The notes beneath the pieces were generated by a model, which searched no databases, was not told the DNA's origin, and worked only from the letters and a program-made list of their open reading frames with translations. From Purshia tridentata (Eukaryota > Streptophyta > Magnoliopsida > Rosales > Rosaceae): a stretch of 64,000 nt of DNA. Positions 1 to 12,529 of this stretch are shown one piece after another. A program made the position numbers and the translations under genes. The stretch spans positions 44,376-108,375 of the forward strand of contig QANT01006447.1 in NCBI GenBank assembly GCA_003254885.1. The letters are read 5' to 3'. The first letter of the stretch is position 1. Each line of letters starts with the position of its first letter.

Positions 1-2685
1 ATTTTCAAGAGGGCATCTACTGAGAAAAAGGTGAGATTTTATGGGATTAGGGTTTCAGAAAGTGAGCCAAAAAAAGGGTACAAAAGTTTAAAAACAATCA
101 TTCATGATTCAACAACATCTCATTATGATCATGTTATGTAATGATGTTTTGCATGAAATTCATCATAAATTTTTTTATGATGAGATATGTATATATCTGG
201 ATGTTCAATATTGTAGACCCAGCTGACATTCCTCCTCTACTCTTCAAGATATATATCTTTGCATCTTAGATTCTTAATTAAGTCATATAGCTTAAATGGG
301 TTCCTAGGGAGGTGATGACTAAGTCAAACTAAATGTGCTGTGCAATTCAAGCTACACATACTATCATGCAAGTACTTCTTTAATTAATTGCAGTATATAG
401 CACCTTATAAACATAAATTAATCAAGCATATCTACAAGCATATACAATTTATTTATTTATTTGAAAAAGAGATCTGCAACTTAGCTAGGAAGAACATAGA
501 TTGAATAGATGTCATCATTGGGTTTACTTTGGAAATTTTGCTTTGAAGTATCTTTTTTCAGTTCCAAAGTTTTAAGCACGTTCGTACGCACGCTTTAAGT
601 GAATTTTAAGAATTAAAGATTTCATGTCATAAATACATTAGTATGTGACTATGTCTAAGTACAATAATAGAATTACATAATTAATTTAGTCTTAAACGTG
701 ATTCTCCAATTGATTAAAGGTCAAGTTCATGTACTACTTTATTTATAAACATCTCCTATGAATATGAGAGAGAGAGAGAGAGAGAGTAATGACCAACAAT
801 TTGAGTCTTTGATTGAGGTTAAAGAATTCTAAAGCTCTGGTTAAGACTTAAGAGATCTCGAATCCCCAACTCTCATCCCATGTTGCCATGGATGGGATTT
901 GGTTGCTTGGTTTTAGCTTTCCCAAAAGGTGAGCCATGCCAACCACGAACCAACTCTCCCTAGTATAATACAATTTCTGAGTTTTTATACTATAGTCTAT
1001 GGTACCATATTTTAATTCTAACTTTATTGTTTTCAATTTACATACATGACACCAATCACTCGGCCTTCTATAAAAGGGCACATCATTACACGTGGCAATG
1101 ACCCATTTGCCCTGTTATTGGCTTTGTAATAATCTAATTGGAGAAAAAAAATGGTATCAAGGAATCTAATCCCTGTTTCCTTAATAGGGCGGTAGGCTGT
1201 AGGCTTTATTTTCATTGTCTTCACCTTTGGACTATCCTTCTTCCCGGTTTTATTCATGCTTTCTCATACAGTGTACTACATCGAAATAATCAATCATTTT
1301 TATATATTATTTAATTAAATAAAATAGTCTAATAAGAAAACTTATATGTAATCTGCATATATATTATTTTCACCCAGGTGTATACACTGTTATATACAAT
1401 ATTTTCTCATAATATATACATGTGTGTGTTAGTTTATAATTTATACATGCATACTTTTTGTTTCTTTTCCTTCTATAACATATACCTAGTAAAAGGCTTA
1501 GACCAACCTAATCCACACAATTAATCATTTACACCTGTTAATTCGTTAATTACCCATTTTTTAAAGCATGGGTTTGAATGTATATAAGATTTTTTCTTTT
1601 GGTTTGGTTAAGCAGACTAGGATTTTATAAAGCAAAGTGGGGGAAGATTCCATTATTCTAAGGCTTAGGTCACTGTGATTGCAAGTCCCAATGCCAACTA
1701 ATAATGACATGAGAGAAAGAGAGAAAGGGACAGTCCATCAATGGTATAAGCCATAAGGTAGTAGAAAACCAAGAAATTTTCTAATATATTCATGAATGAC
1801 CTCTAGGCTCTAGGTAGGCCTTGTTGAATGAATAATTCATTACTGCTGCCAGATGGGTCAACCTGAAACTTTAGGGGATGACCCTAGCCATTAGATGGAA
1901 TTACTTTTCTGGATGATTATATCATAAGGTATATACAAAATTTATTTATTATAAGTTATATATTTTATGTGTTTATATAATTATATCTCTTACCAAAATA
2001 ATAATGAGTGTATACAATTGAAAGTTTTATATATTCTATAAAAGATACATAATTTATGAGTAATGTCTTTTGTCATGCCGTAAATTAAAATTTATACATT
2101 TAATAAAAAATTAACATATTTTACAATTTGATTTACAATATATAAGGAACATTTACGAATAATAATTGACATTATGCATTCACCATAAAAAAAACAGCAT
2201 AATGCGCCAGTCTGCTAGATAGGACGGTCAAGTTATCACAATGGATAGCATAGATCTTCCCACACAATAATGCAGGCAGCATGAAGCAGATGCGTTAGTT
2301 TCTTAATTGATTAATTTCATAAAAATAAGTGTGAAAATGAGCTAGATTTTGGGTCTTCTTGACCAAACAAACCCCATTGAAGATATCTTAAGCTCTTCTC
2401 CCAAGGTGTAATGAAGGACAATGTAATAAGATAAAAGAAAAACCCCAAGAAAGAGTTGGCAATGTCAGTTGCTAGCTCAACTGGGAATAATTATCAGCTT
2501 AAACAATGCAATTATGCAACTTTTTTTTTTGTCTGCAATTATGCAACTTGAATTAATAGAACAAAGGTAAACATCAAAGTAAAATAAAATAATCAGGTTG
2601 GTTTTGGGTGAGGTCTTTTTAATATTTTACAGTAGCAGTGGCGGTGGTTAATCATCAAGAGCTCTCTTTTTTATGTAAGCGTGGG
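1..2685. other. Intergenic, AT-rich; no gene seen
   Basis: This is AT-rich DNA with scattered short open frames (for example minus-strand frames around 848-1257) that match nothing I know and have no splice-joined extension. It holds a (GA)n microsatellite at 766-786 and a 15-base direct repeat (TGCAATTATGCAACT) at about 2507-2521 and 2534-2548 separated by a poly-T stretch. The right end is the promoter of the bHLH gene. Confidence 0.6.
766..786. repeat. (GA)n microsatellite
   Basis: About ten uninterrupted GA units lie in intergenic DNA. Confidence 0.9.
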
Positions 2686-2692
2686 TATAAAA
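2686..2692 (+). promoter_or_regulatory. Probable TATA box of the bHLH49-type gene
   Basis: TATAAAA is followed about 25-30 bases later by a CT-rich stretch (2707-2735) typical of plant transcription starts and leaders. The resulting leader would be about 950 bases long with several upstream ATGs, so a leader intron or regulatory uORFs are likely. The exact transcription start cannot be fixed from sequence. Confidence 0.5.
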
Positions 2693-3681
2693 GCAGGACC
2701 TTTGCCATTACTCTTCTCTTCCACTCTCTCTTTAAAGAACCTATCTTCTTTGTTTCTCTCTCTACAACATTAATAGCCTCTGTTTTTATATACAAGTTTC
2801 TCTCTCTCTTTTTTGGGTGTGTGACAGTGAGTGTAGCAGGGTTGCTGAGCTAAATAACAGGGAGGGGGTTTGAACAAAGCCACCCCAATTCAATAAAAGA
2901 TTGAGTAAAAAGCTTGAATGGAGGGCAGAGTACCAAAAGTAGCACAGAATCTGAAATGGGTATCTTTCTCTTGCCGCTTTTAGTTGGCTCTCTCTGTCTC
3001 TGTCCGTGTTTCAGAGCTGGGGTTCTGCTACTCTGACTAGGGTTTTGAATGGGGGTTTTTATTATGCTGAAATCAATGTTCTTTGTTTTAATTGACTGCC
3101 TTCCTAGACTTTTACCAGCTCTTCTTTGAACTGTCTTTTTGGGTTTCTGTCTTGGGAGGGCTTCCTTTATGAAATTTGGTACTATAAAGTTCAGAATCAG
3201 TGGTGACTTTGGAAATGGTAGCTGCCAAATTGGTGTGATATTTCGTACAGTTTTCTTTGGTACCTGGGTTTTTTTTCACTGTTTTGGCCTTCTTGTGCTC
3301 ATTAATTAAAGTGGGTCGTTCTTGTTTTCTTCTTCGAAGCTGTTTCTTTCACATAGTAAATTTTTTCTGTTCTTTCTGGGTCGCTGGAACTTCTGAGGTA
3401 TGTCTTTGAGACCAGTTTGAAGTTTCTCCAATTGCAAGTTTAAAATTTCATGGTTGGGGTTTGAAAGCTTGTTTGTAAAGGGTCTAATACATCTTTTGAG
3501 ATTTACTTCTATGCTATTTGAGTTGAATTCTACTTTCCTTAGCTCCCCTGCTTTATTTCCTGGTTTGTGATCCCTGGTACCTTATTTAGCTACTAGGGAT
3601 TGATAGAGGTGGTCAAATTTGGAGGTTGATCAGAAAAATTGTAACAGAAAGGTAGCTCTTGGTGGCTGCTTTTGGTCAGAG

Positions 3682-6361
3682 ATGGATATGGGTGACAAAG
3701 AAAAATTTGAATTAGAAAATAGGAATGAGGATCCCATGAATTACACACCTAGTATGACCTCAGACTGGCGATTCGGTGGCTCCTATCTCACAAATACATC
3801 TATGGGGATGGTTCCTTCTGGAAATTCTATGGCAGTTAGCAAAGGGGATCTAATTGGTTCTTCTTCCCGACCCTCTGCTTCAATGGCGGACTCGTTCAGC
3901 CCAACAGTTTGGGACAATCCACCCAATTCACAAAACTTGGGACTTTGCGACGTTAATGCTCAGACCAGTGCAAGCACTTCAAACACAATGGGAATTAGAA
4001 AAGGCATTCCTGCCTCTTTGAGAAGTGGTATTGATAGAACACTTGATATGTGTTGGAATCCACGAAATTCAATGTTGAAGGGCGGGATTTTCTTACCAAA
4101 TGGGCCTGGAATGCTCCCACAGAGCTTGTCTCAGTTTCCAGCCGATTCAGCGTTCATTGAGCGTGCAGCCAGGTTCTCGTGCTTCAATGGTGGGAATTTT
4201 AGTGATATGATGAACCCTTTTGGTGTTACTGAATCCTTGAGTCCTTACTCTAGGGATGGGGGAATGATGCAGTGGAGGCAAGAAATTGCAGCAGGCAATG
4301 GGTCGAAAGTAGTGTCCTTTTTACAATCTCAAAAGAATGAGTTAATTGTGGGTGATGCGGCAAACGATGTTTCTTTGCCTATTGAACATGGGACTCCTAC
4401 TGACAGGAGCCCACTTAAGAATGAGAAGAGAAGTGAGAGTCTTGTGAAATCTCATGATGAAGCGAAACACAATATTGATGGGTCTGGTAATGAGTCTGAC
4501 GAAGCTGATTTCAGTGGCGGTGCTGGTGTTGGTCAAGAGGAGCCGTCTATGTTGGATGGTACATGTGTAGAACCTTCTTCTAAGGGCTCTAAGAAAAGGA
4601 AAAGGAGTGGCCAGGTAAAGCATCATTTTGAATGGTGCTGGTGTACAATGGGTTTTTTTTTCTTTTTCCCCTTATCCATATCATTTATCTTTGATGGCAG
4701 GATAATGAACTTCATCAAGCCAAATTAGGTGCACAGCAACCTGGTGAATCAACAAAGGATACTGAAATTCAACAGAAGGGAGACCAACACCTAGCTTTAA
4801 CTACCACCAAGACTACCGGAAAACATGGTAAACAAGGGTCGCAGACGTCTGATCCAGCAAAAGAAGAATATATTCATGTTAGAGCTCGAAGAGGCCAGGC
4901 AACAAATAGCCATAGTCTTGCAGAAAGAGTAAGTTTTCATTTTGAAATTTTTAATTTTTACATTTTGGGTTGGAAGTTGATTGATTTTGGCTACAGGTCA
5001 GAAGGGAGAAGATCAGTGAGAGGATGAAGTTTCTTCAAGATCTTGTACCTGGATGCAGCAAGGTTATTTTGTTTGAATTAATAGCTTAAAGAAGGGAATA
5101 TTGTCAATTTCTTACCTGAAAGTTGTCTAGTGCTATTCATGACAATCGACTGGTTTTTGCAGGTAACCGGAAAGGCTGTGATGCTGGACGAAATCATTAA
5201 CTATGTACAATCATTGCAACGGCAGGTTGAGGTATGTAAATTTGTTTTGCTTCCTCTTCTTCTGAGGTTGTGGTTCTCAGTGTATCCAGTGTAATTGGGT
5301 CTTTTCCTGTATCTTGGATTGGGGCATCAAACATTTGATCTCATTAACAGTTTTGGTTGGGAAACCTGGTTTCTTTAACTTTATGCAACTTCTGTGTTTT
5401 GGACTAAGATCTATTCATAACTTGTTAAGTTGATTTAGTTCTTGCTTCTAAGAAAAATATTGCAAATAGATAAACCCATTACTAATATGAGAATAGCTTA
5501 AACGTTCATAGAGGCTATTTACTCAGTTTTTACTGTTTTGAATTTATGTTTGAGACGTGTGCTTCTGATTAGTCAAGTGTACTCGATCATATGCACTGAC
5601 CTGTCCCTTCTGCAGTTTTTGTCAATGAAGCTTGCAACAGTGAATCCACGACTGGATTTTAATATTGAAGGCCTCCTTGCAAAAGATGTAAGTGATAATT
5701 CCTTTACTCCATGAGAAGTGCAGAATAAGCATCTATATATATATATATATGTGCCTCATCTGATTCACCCTTATACATCCTACATTTCTACACAGATCCT
5801 TCAGTCACGGGTTGGACCTTCATCTACGCTGGGGTTTTCTCCGGATATGCCTATTTCTTATCCTCCACTACATCCATCTCAATCAGGACTTATCCAAGCA
5901 GGCATTCCTGGCATCGGGAGCCCTTCTGATATAATTCGGAGAGCCATGGTTTCCCAAATGACACCTATGACTGGAGGATTCAAGGAGCCTTCTCAGGTAT
6001 CTTTCAAATGATGCCTAGAATTGTGTTACGTATGCAATCTGGATGTTACGCCATACACCATGTACACCTGAATGTTATTCTTCTGCTCAGCTTTCAGACT
6101 CTCTATAATGTTACTTACAAGTTACAACTGAATTTTTATACTCATATATTTGGCTACAGCTGCCCAATGTGTGGGAGGATGAGCTCCACAACGTTGTCCA
6201 GATGAGCTATGGAACCAGTACACCACCCAATAGCCAAGATGTCGATGGTATTTGTCATTTATCCATATAAGCATTTTTGATATTGCTCTGGTATCTTGAA
6301 CCAATGCTCTTCTGAATTTGCAGGGTCTATGACACCAGGCCGTATGAAAGTTGAACTTTGA
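3682..6361 (+). CDS. BHLH49: bHLH transcription factor, bHLH49 type
   Basis: A nuclear basic helix-loop-helix factor expected to bind E-box/G-box DNA as a dimer; related factors promote cell elongation. Eight exons join in frame: 3682-4614, 4701-4928, 4997-5062, 5163-5231, 5616-5687, 5796-5996, 6160-6247 and 6324-6361, giving 564 aa. The start MDMGDKEKF is the first in-frame ATG; the frame is open further upstream but only with non-ATG codons. The bHLH domain is at about residues 370-436. It reads [21 protein letters not shown] and has the H382-E386-R390 DNA-contact pattern; the helices are split over exons 2-5 as is usual for this subfamily. The N-terminal block [15 protein letters not shown] and the C-terminal end MKVEL also match the bHLH49/62/74/78 group. 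I recall Arabidopsis bHLH49 as At1g68920, and the downstream neighbours agree with that region. Confidence 0.93.
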
Positions 6362-6847
6362 TTATACAATTTCATATTTATGCCAAGCAACATTATCACG
6401 GCCCCCATATATGCACAATACTACACCTTAATGAAATAACAATGATCATGATATTCCTTCTTCGACCCATCACCAAGGATGATGAAGATACCACTTGAAG
6501 CTCTACCCAGTTAAATGTGAAGGCTTTGACCTAGAGGGTTCTCAGAAATATAGTACAGGAGCAGCAGATGACGTGTACTTTATTGTTGAAGCATCATATA
6601 TTAGAAACGCAGAAAGGTGAAATTCTTTGCTCAAGGAAGTGGGTTTGTTCCCTGAATTAATGTATAGAAAATACAGAGATAGTAGTAGGGAAGCTGAGAT
6701 GGGGATTTCCTTGTATCTGGGGATGAAGATGGGCTGGGTGTGAGTAACAAAGAAATTTACAATGAGAATCTTGGTGAAGTTTTTGTTCATTTTAGAACAT
6801 GAAGTCGTTTGTGTTGATTATGTATCATCAAATGTAATGATATTTCT

Positions 6848-6887
<40 letters not shown>

Positions 6888-7503
6888 GTCTCAACAATTA
6901 TGAGTTTTCAATTCTTCCCAATACTCATTACAACTTACCAATGGTTAATTAAGAAACTTGGTCGTCTGTTAACTACAACTAGCCATGGTATACGTTTAAT
7001 ATCTAGTAAAAAATGTATGAGAAATGCGTTAGTTTTAATAAAATAAAAATAGAATAATTAGAGATATTGAATTCAAATAATTAGTTTTGATGACATTAGA
7101 TTCTACTTTGGACGGAATCGACGGATATAATGATTATAATTAGAATATTAAACTGAGCAGTATAATTAAAATAATATATCTATGTTTTTTAAACTTCCAG
7201 AAGCACCCTTGTGCAGTAGTGCCTGTAAATCTGTGATGCATGTATGTCAAGATATGTACCAATTTTTAGTGGACAATATTTTGGTGCTTCCACAGTTCCA
7301 CTTTCCACCCCCCTCCATGATAATTTGCGCCTAAATTTAAAATTATTTATTTATTTATTATTCATTTGGAAAGTCAGATATTGTGAGGCGGTCCTACCTC
7401 AAGCTTACCATGAACTCGAGTCCATCCGATCACAAACTCTTCTCTAACTTACACTTGGCTCCTTCTCTTTCTGCTTGTCTTTGCCGCCAAAGGTCTTCCG
7501 CTA
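6362..7503. other. Intergenic: bHLH 3' region and PPR promoter
   Basis: The first part is the likely 3' UTR of the bHLH gene. It is followed by a long (CT)n tract at 6852-6885 and AT-rich DNA. The last 100 bases are CT-rich and probably the short leader of the PPR gene. No coding region is supported. Confidence 0.6.
6852..6885. repeat. (CT)n microsatellite
   Basis: About 17 CT units lie about 490 bases past the bHLH stop codon. Such tracts are usually length-variable. Confidence 0.95.
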
Positions 7504-9735
7504 ATGTCTTGGTCCTCTAACTACTACTGTAACTTACTCAAACAATGCTGCCAAGTAGGAAACCATGCACAAGCAAAGAAGCTCCACTGCCACATTATCA
7601 AAACCTTGACGACTCCCGAAACCTTTCTTCTCAACAACCTCATTTCCGCTTACGGGAAATTAGGCACCTTAAGCTATGCTCGCCATGTGTTCGATCAAAT
7701 ACCTCACCCAACCCTTTTCTCATGGAACTCCATTCTCTCCGTTTATTCTAAAGCGGGTCGTCTTTCTGAGATGCAAGAAATCTTCAATCTCATGCCAAGC
7801 CGAGATGGGGTGTCTTGGAATTCATTTATTTCGGGCCATGCGTGCTGTGGTTTGGTTGCTGAGGCTGTGAAGGCTTATAGTTTGATGTTAAGGGATGGAC
7901 CCGTTAATTTGAACCGGATCACATTCTCCACGATGTTTGTACTTTCATCGAAGCAGGGGTGTGTGGACTTGGGTCGACAGTTTCATGGGCATGTAGTGAA
8001 ATTTGGGTTCGAATCGTCTGTGTTTGTTGGTAGTCCTTTGGTGGACATGTACTCAAAATCAGGGCTAATATATGACGCAAAGCAGGCTTTTGATTCGATG
8101 CCAGAGAAAAATGTGGTTATGTATAATACGATGATCACTGGGCTTTTGCGGCACGGATTGATCAACGATGCTGAATGTTTATTTAGTAAAATGCCTGAAA
8201 AAGATTCAATTTCATGGACAACAATGATTACGGGACTTACTCAAAATGGTTCAGGCAGAAAAGCACTTGATTTGTTTAGAAATATGAGATTGGAAGGTTT
8301 AAGTATGGATCAATATACGTTTGGTAGTATGTTGACCGCATGTGGGGGCCTATTTGCCTTGGAAGAGGGCAAGCAAGTTCATGCTTATATTTTCAGGACA
8401 AATTTTATAGATAATATCTTCGTTGGTAGTGCTCTTGTTGACATGTATTGCAAGTGTAGAAGCATAAAAGCAGCAGAAACAGTTTTCAAGAGAATGAACC
8501 ACAAGAATGTAGTATCGTGGACTGCAATGGTTGTGGGCTATGGCCAGAATGGGTACAGTGAAGAAGCTGTTAGATTTTTTTGTGATATGCAGAGAAATGG
8601 GGTTGAACCAGATGATTTTACCTTGGGAAGTGTGATTAGCTCATGTGCAAACCTAGCAAGCTTAGAAGAAGGTGCCCAGTTCCATGGTCAAGCTCTAGTT
8701 TCAGGCTTGATTTTCTTCATTACAGTTTCAAATGCACTTGTCACATTATATGGCAAATGTGGAAGCATTGAAGACTCCCATAGGCTGTTCAATGAGATGG
8801 ACGTCAGGGATGAAGTCTCCTGGACAGCATTGGTTTCTGGGTATGCCCGGTTTGGAAAAGCCTATGAGACAATTGATTTGTTTGAAAGGATGTTGGCGCA
8901 TGGTTTGAAACCTGATGGAGTTACTTTTATAGGGGTTCTTTCAGCATGCAGTAGAGCAGGACTCGTGGAGAATGGACGTCAGTATTTTGAATCAATGGTA
9001 AAAGAATATGGAATTACACCAATTGTTGATCACTACACTTGCATAATTGACCTTCTTAGCCGAGCTGGAAGGCTAGAAGAAGCAAAAGGGTTCATAAATA
9101 AGATGCCTTTTCGTCCTGATGCAATTGGTTGGGCCACCCTGCTGAGCTCATGTAGACTTCACCTTAATATGGAAATTGGAAAATGGGCAGCTGAGTCTCT
9201 TTTGGAATTAGAGCCCCAAAATCCTGCAAGCTATATCTTGCTCTCAAGCATCTATGCTGCTAAAGGGAAATGGGATGATGTGGCTAAATTAAGGACAGGA
9301 ATGAGAGATAAGAGGGTTAGAAAGGAACCAGGATGTAGTTGGATCAAATATAAGGGCAGGGTGCACATTTTCTCTGCAGATGACCAATCAAGTCCATTTT
9401 CAGATCAGATATATGCTGAGCTGGAGACACTAAATTGCAAAATGATTGAAGAGGGTTATGAGCCAGATATGAGTTCTGTTCTTCATGATGTTGAGGAATC
9501 AGAAAAGATGAAGATGCTTAATTACCACAGTGAGAAGCTTGCAATTGCCTTTGGATTGATATTTACTCCTGCTGGCCTTCCTATACGAGTAGTTAAAAAC
9601 CTTAGAGTATGTGGGGATTGCCACAATGCTACTAAATATATTTCCAAGATCACCAAGAGAGAGATACTTGTAAGAGATGCTGCCCGATACCATTTATTTA
9701 AAGATGGAACTTGTTCATGTGGAGATTTCTGGTGA
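7504..9735 (+). CDS. DYW-class pentatricopeptide repeat protein
   Basis: A single-exon gene of 743 aa. PLS-class PPR motifs fill residues from about 35 to 560, with repeated blocks such as VSWTAMVVGYGQNGYSEEA and VGSALVDMYCKC. They are followed by E and E+ motifs and a complete DYW domain. The DYW deaminase signature is present: HSE in YHSEKLAIAFGLI, CGDC about 28 residues later, and the second zinc cluster CSC near the end. The protein ends DFW rather than DYW, a common variant. Known role of the family: site-specific C-to-U RNA editing in mitochondria or plastids, with the PPR tract choosing the RNA site and the DYW domain acting as deaminase. I recall At1g68930 having the same length, and its neighbours match here. 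The target transcript is not predictable by eye. Confidence 0.95.
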   Translation: MSWSSNYYCNLLKQCCQVGNHAQAKKLHCHIIKTLTTPETFLLNNLISAYGKLGTLSYARHVFDQIPHPTLFSWNSILSVYSKAGRLSEMQEIFNLMPSRDGVSWNSFISGHACCGLVAEAVKAYSLMLRDGPVNLNRITFSTMFVLSSKQGCVDLGRQFHGHVVKFGFESSVFVGSPLVDMYSKSGLIYDAKQAFDSMPEKNVVMYNTMITGLLRHGLINDAECLFSKMPEKDSISWTTMITGLTQNGSGRKALDLFRNMRLEGLSMDQYTFGSMLTACGGLFALEEGKQVHAYIFRTNFIDNIFVGSALVDMYCKCRSIKAAETVFKRMNHKNVVSWTAMVVGYGQNGYSEEAVRFFCDMQRNGVEPDDFTLGSVISSCANLASLEEGAQFHGQALVSGLIFFITVSNALVTLYGKCGSIEDSHRLFNEMDVRDEVSWTALVSGYARFGKAYETIDLFERMLAHGLKPDGVTFIGVLSACSRAGLVENGRQYFESMVKEYGITPIVDHYTCIIDLLSRAGRLEEAKGFINKMPFRPDAIGWATLLSSCRLHLNMEIGKWAAESLLELEPQNPASYILLSSIYAAKGKWDDVAKLRTGMRDKRVRKEPGCSWIKYKGRVHIFSADDQSSPFSDQIYAELETLNCKMIEEGYEPDMSSVLHDVEESEKMKMLNYHSEKLAIAFGLIFTPAGLPIRVVKNLRVCGDCHNATKYISKITKREILVRDAARYHLFKDGTCSCGDFW

Positions 9736-10479
9736 TGGGATTGAAATAGTGTCAAAAGCTGTTAGAGAGAATTGTAAAACCATATATATATTAGGCAAGT
9801 GACCGAACTCAGAATTTCACGAGTTTCAGTAAATTAATTTGTTGCTTCATATACATAGATGCGTTGGGACATCACTAGAGCAATTGAGAGCCGTTTTGCA
9901 TGAAGTAACTATTTAAGAACAACATCTTTGTAAGATTAAAACAACATAATTGTTTTTATCTCAGGGATTCTAACAGTCAGAATTGTAGGCGAGCTCAAGC
10001 TTAAAAAAAAAAAAAAGGATAATTTCAGGCTGAGAAGGTAATCATCCTTGGAAAATCCATGATCAATTGCTCTAGTTTAACTTAGAAAATGTGAGATTAA
10101 CTTCAGCGACTCATTGGATTATCTTTTAGTGGACTGCAGTGCATCACACCAAGGATTATATATGCTTTTCACCAAGTGGCTAACTAGTAACTGCTCATAG
10201 ATTATGACCTCACTAAGCAGTGGACCCTTGGCTTACCGAATCTTTGCATTGTTTATTTGTATAAATTGATGGCTGCAAAGTATCAGGAGTGGGTATGTAA
10301 TGGTTTTCAAACTGTTAAAATGAACTGCATTCCCAATAGATTCATGTCTATGCAAGCCTTACAAAATAATACAAGCAACATCTAAAACAAAGGAATAATA
10401 AAAATCTTGAAATTACAAGGTATATATGTTTTTAATCATTGTGAATCCGAAGCATGGCCAGAAAATAGTGATCTAACTT
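9736..10479. other. Convergent intergenic spacer
   Basis: The spacer lies between the PPR stop and the stop of the minus-strand peroxiredoxin-like gene, so it holds both 3' UTRs. I see no coding signal. Confidence 0.6.
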
Positions 10480-12529
10480 TCATTCAAATTGCTGCGATCT
10501 TTTACTGGCCTCCTCTTGACCTTCATGTTGGTTCTGCATTAGGTTAAAGATCAGCTGTTAAAAATAAAATTTATATTTGATGCAGACTCGGGAAGAATTA
10601 GAAAAGTCAACAAGAATTACCTGCAACTGAGTACAGATCTCAATGACTTCAGCTACAGGTGCCCAATCGCCAAAGTTCCTCTCAATAAACTGGTATGCAA
10701 TGCCACTCCTCCCACTGCCAACTATAAAGAGTCCCCCCTTAATTTCACCTTCTCCTTTGAAGTTCTGCTGTATTCCCATAGCTTTTGAACGCTTGTAATT
10801 TGCTATAGCTCGAGGATTGAAAACAAAACCTGATAGAAATTTTTCCTTGAGCAGTTTCCCTCCACCAAGTGCTTTGAAGAATTCCATAGAACGATCAAAT
10901 AGTACAACACCGCCCCAATATCGAGGCCAGAAGTCTTTTACCTGCAGTATCAAAATAATACATCAATCATAATTTTATGGTAAAATCCGGAAAGTTGAAG
11001 TGTACTAAATACCTCTGACTCCATATGCTCATGAAGAACTGCAAATAGTTGAACTCCTAGTGCGTCAAATATGGGTTTTTTGGCATATAGCTGATGAGCT
11101 TCAGCTCTACACATGATGCACCTGTTTCAAGTCAATATATATTATATACACACAAGAGAATTAATTAGTTTCAAGAAAGAAGCTCATATCTTATAGAAAA
11201 CTCTGTTTCTCACAGTATTGTTGAGCCAGCTCTTCAAGGTCATACACTATTTTTGACTGTTTTATTTACATCCCTTTGGACTATAAGACATGGTTATCAC
11301 TTATCATCCTATATCAACATATCCACATCATGTGCCCTTTATTGTTAGTTTATAAACATCTGTCTTGTATTTACAGAATACACCCCCATGAAAGTGTTGA
11401 TTAACGAAGCCTCCTACTTGTCTCATTTCTTGACACCATAGTCAGCACTTAGTGTCAAACAAAGCCATGTCACACTGCAGAGTATAAGAACTTACCCAGG
11501 ACGTCGGATGCAGAGAATCACAGCTGGTTTGTTTCGCCACAGTTCTGAAGCCTTCATTGGAGGTGTTTTGGTTTTCACCAATTGCTCCATCCCAATCTTA
11601 TACTCTGGAGTCAGCTTCTGAATTGAGATGTTTTCGATAGCAGAGTATGGAGCAATTTTGTCAACTACAGGAGGGGGTTGTACACAACCACATGCTCTAG
11701 GCTCAGCTGGCTCCATGGCAACCAACCCTTTGAAGATGTATCCATCCTTGATTTTAAAGTCTGCCAGTGATCGCTCAATAGATTTGTCATTTATCGAACT
11801 ACTTCTCGCTGTGGATTTTCTTAGACTCTGCATACTTTGAGAGTTTACAGATTGAAAACTCCTGTACATGCTACTATTTTTGGAAAGTGTGCTATTTGTT
11901 TTTGTGGCAGGGGGAGGATAGGATTGTGGTGAGTTATCTGCACAGGCATTGGTTCTATCCATGAAACGGGCAATATGGCCTCGTTTCATGCCAAACTGAG
12001 AAGAAATAGCAGCGGTGCCTAAGCTAAGGAGCTCAGGCAGACATTTCTCACTGGATTCAAACTTGTCTCCATATTGCATCAAAGCACGGTCGTGCAGGTA
12101 TGACCTGATTTCCAGTGCATCCTAGAGTACACAAAAGAAATGCCTTAGAGGCAGATTGATATGGTGTTTCTTTTCTGTGATAAATAAGTGGAATCAAACC
12201 AAATAATGAGACATGATTTTGTGGATTCATACATGATGTTCAGATATATATATATATATATATATATGGAATGATTGTTGAAAAACTGAACTATGAAATT
12301 TAATATTTAGTTTTAACTTTTAACTTTTAAGTAGCATGTGACAGAAAATGAAAATATGGTTCTCTAAACAACCAACCTTCTGGTGTTGTGTCATGTTTAA
12401 TGCATCCATGTCCTCCAAAGTCATGATCTTCAAGGTTGGCACGTCATCCCAGCCTTCTTCTAACAGTTTTGGTAGCAGTTCTTTCAGAACTCCATTTCCA
12501 ACAAATTCCTCAACTGAAAAAGAAGCCAT
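10480..12529 (-). CDS. SAM-domain / peroxiredoxin-like 2 (AhpC-TSA_2) protein
   Basis: Five exons join in frame on the minus strand (12377-12529, 11496-12121, 11013-11121, 10621-10941, 10480-10554), giving 427 aa. Residues 1-70 resemble a sterile alpha motif (EEFVGNGVLKELLPKLLEEG, then TLEDMDALNMTQHQKDALE). Residues 75-190 are a low-complexity, Ser-rich linker. From about residue 195 there is a thioredoxin-fold peroxiredoxin-like-2/FAM213 domain: PAVILCIRRPGCIMCRAEA with a CxxC at C261 and C264, then FWGG-like and GGLFIVGSG blocks. Family knowledge: PRXL2 proteins are thioredoxin-like antioxidant or redox proteins. The plant substrate is not established to my knowledge. No clear transit peptide is visible. 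The linked SAM domain suggests self-association or partner binding, which is inference. Confidence 0.85.
12244..12267. repeat. (TA)n microsatellite
   Basis: It lies inside intron 1 of the SAM/peroxiredoxin-like gene. Confidence 0.9.

Noticed and set aside
848-1257. Two overlapping minus-strand open frames of 74-77 codons
   Set aside because: No recognisable motif, AT-rich surroundings, and no convincing splice continuation.
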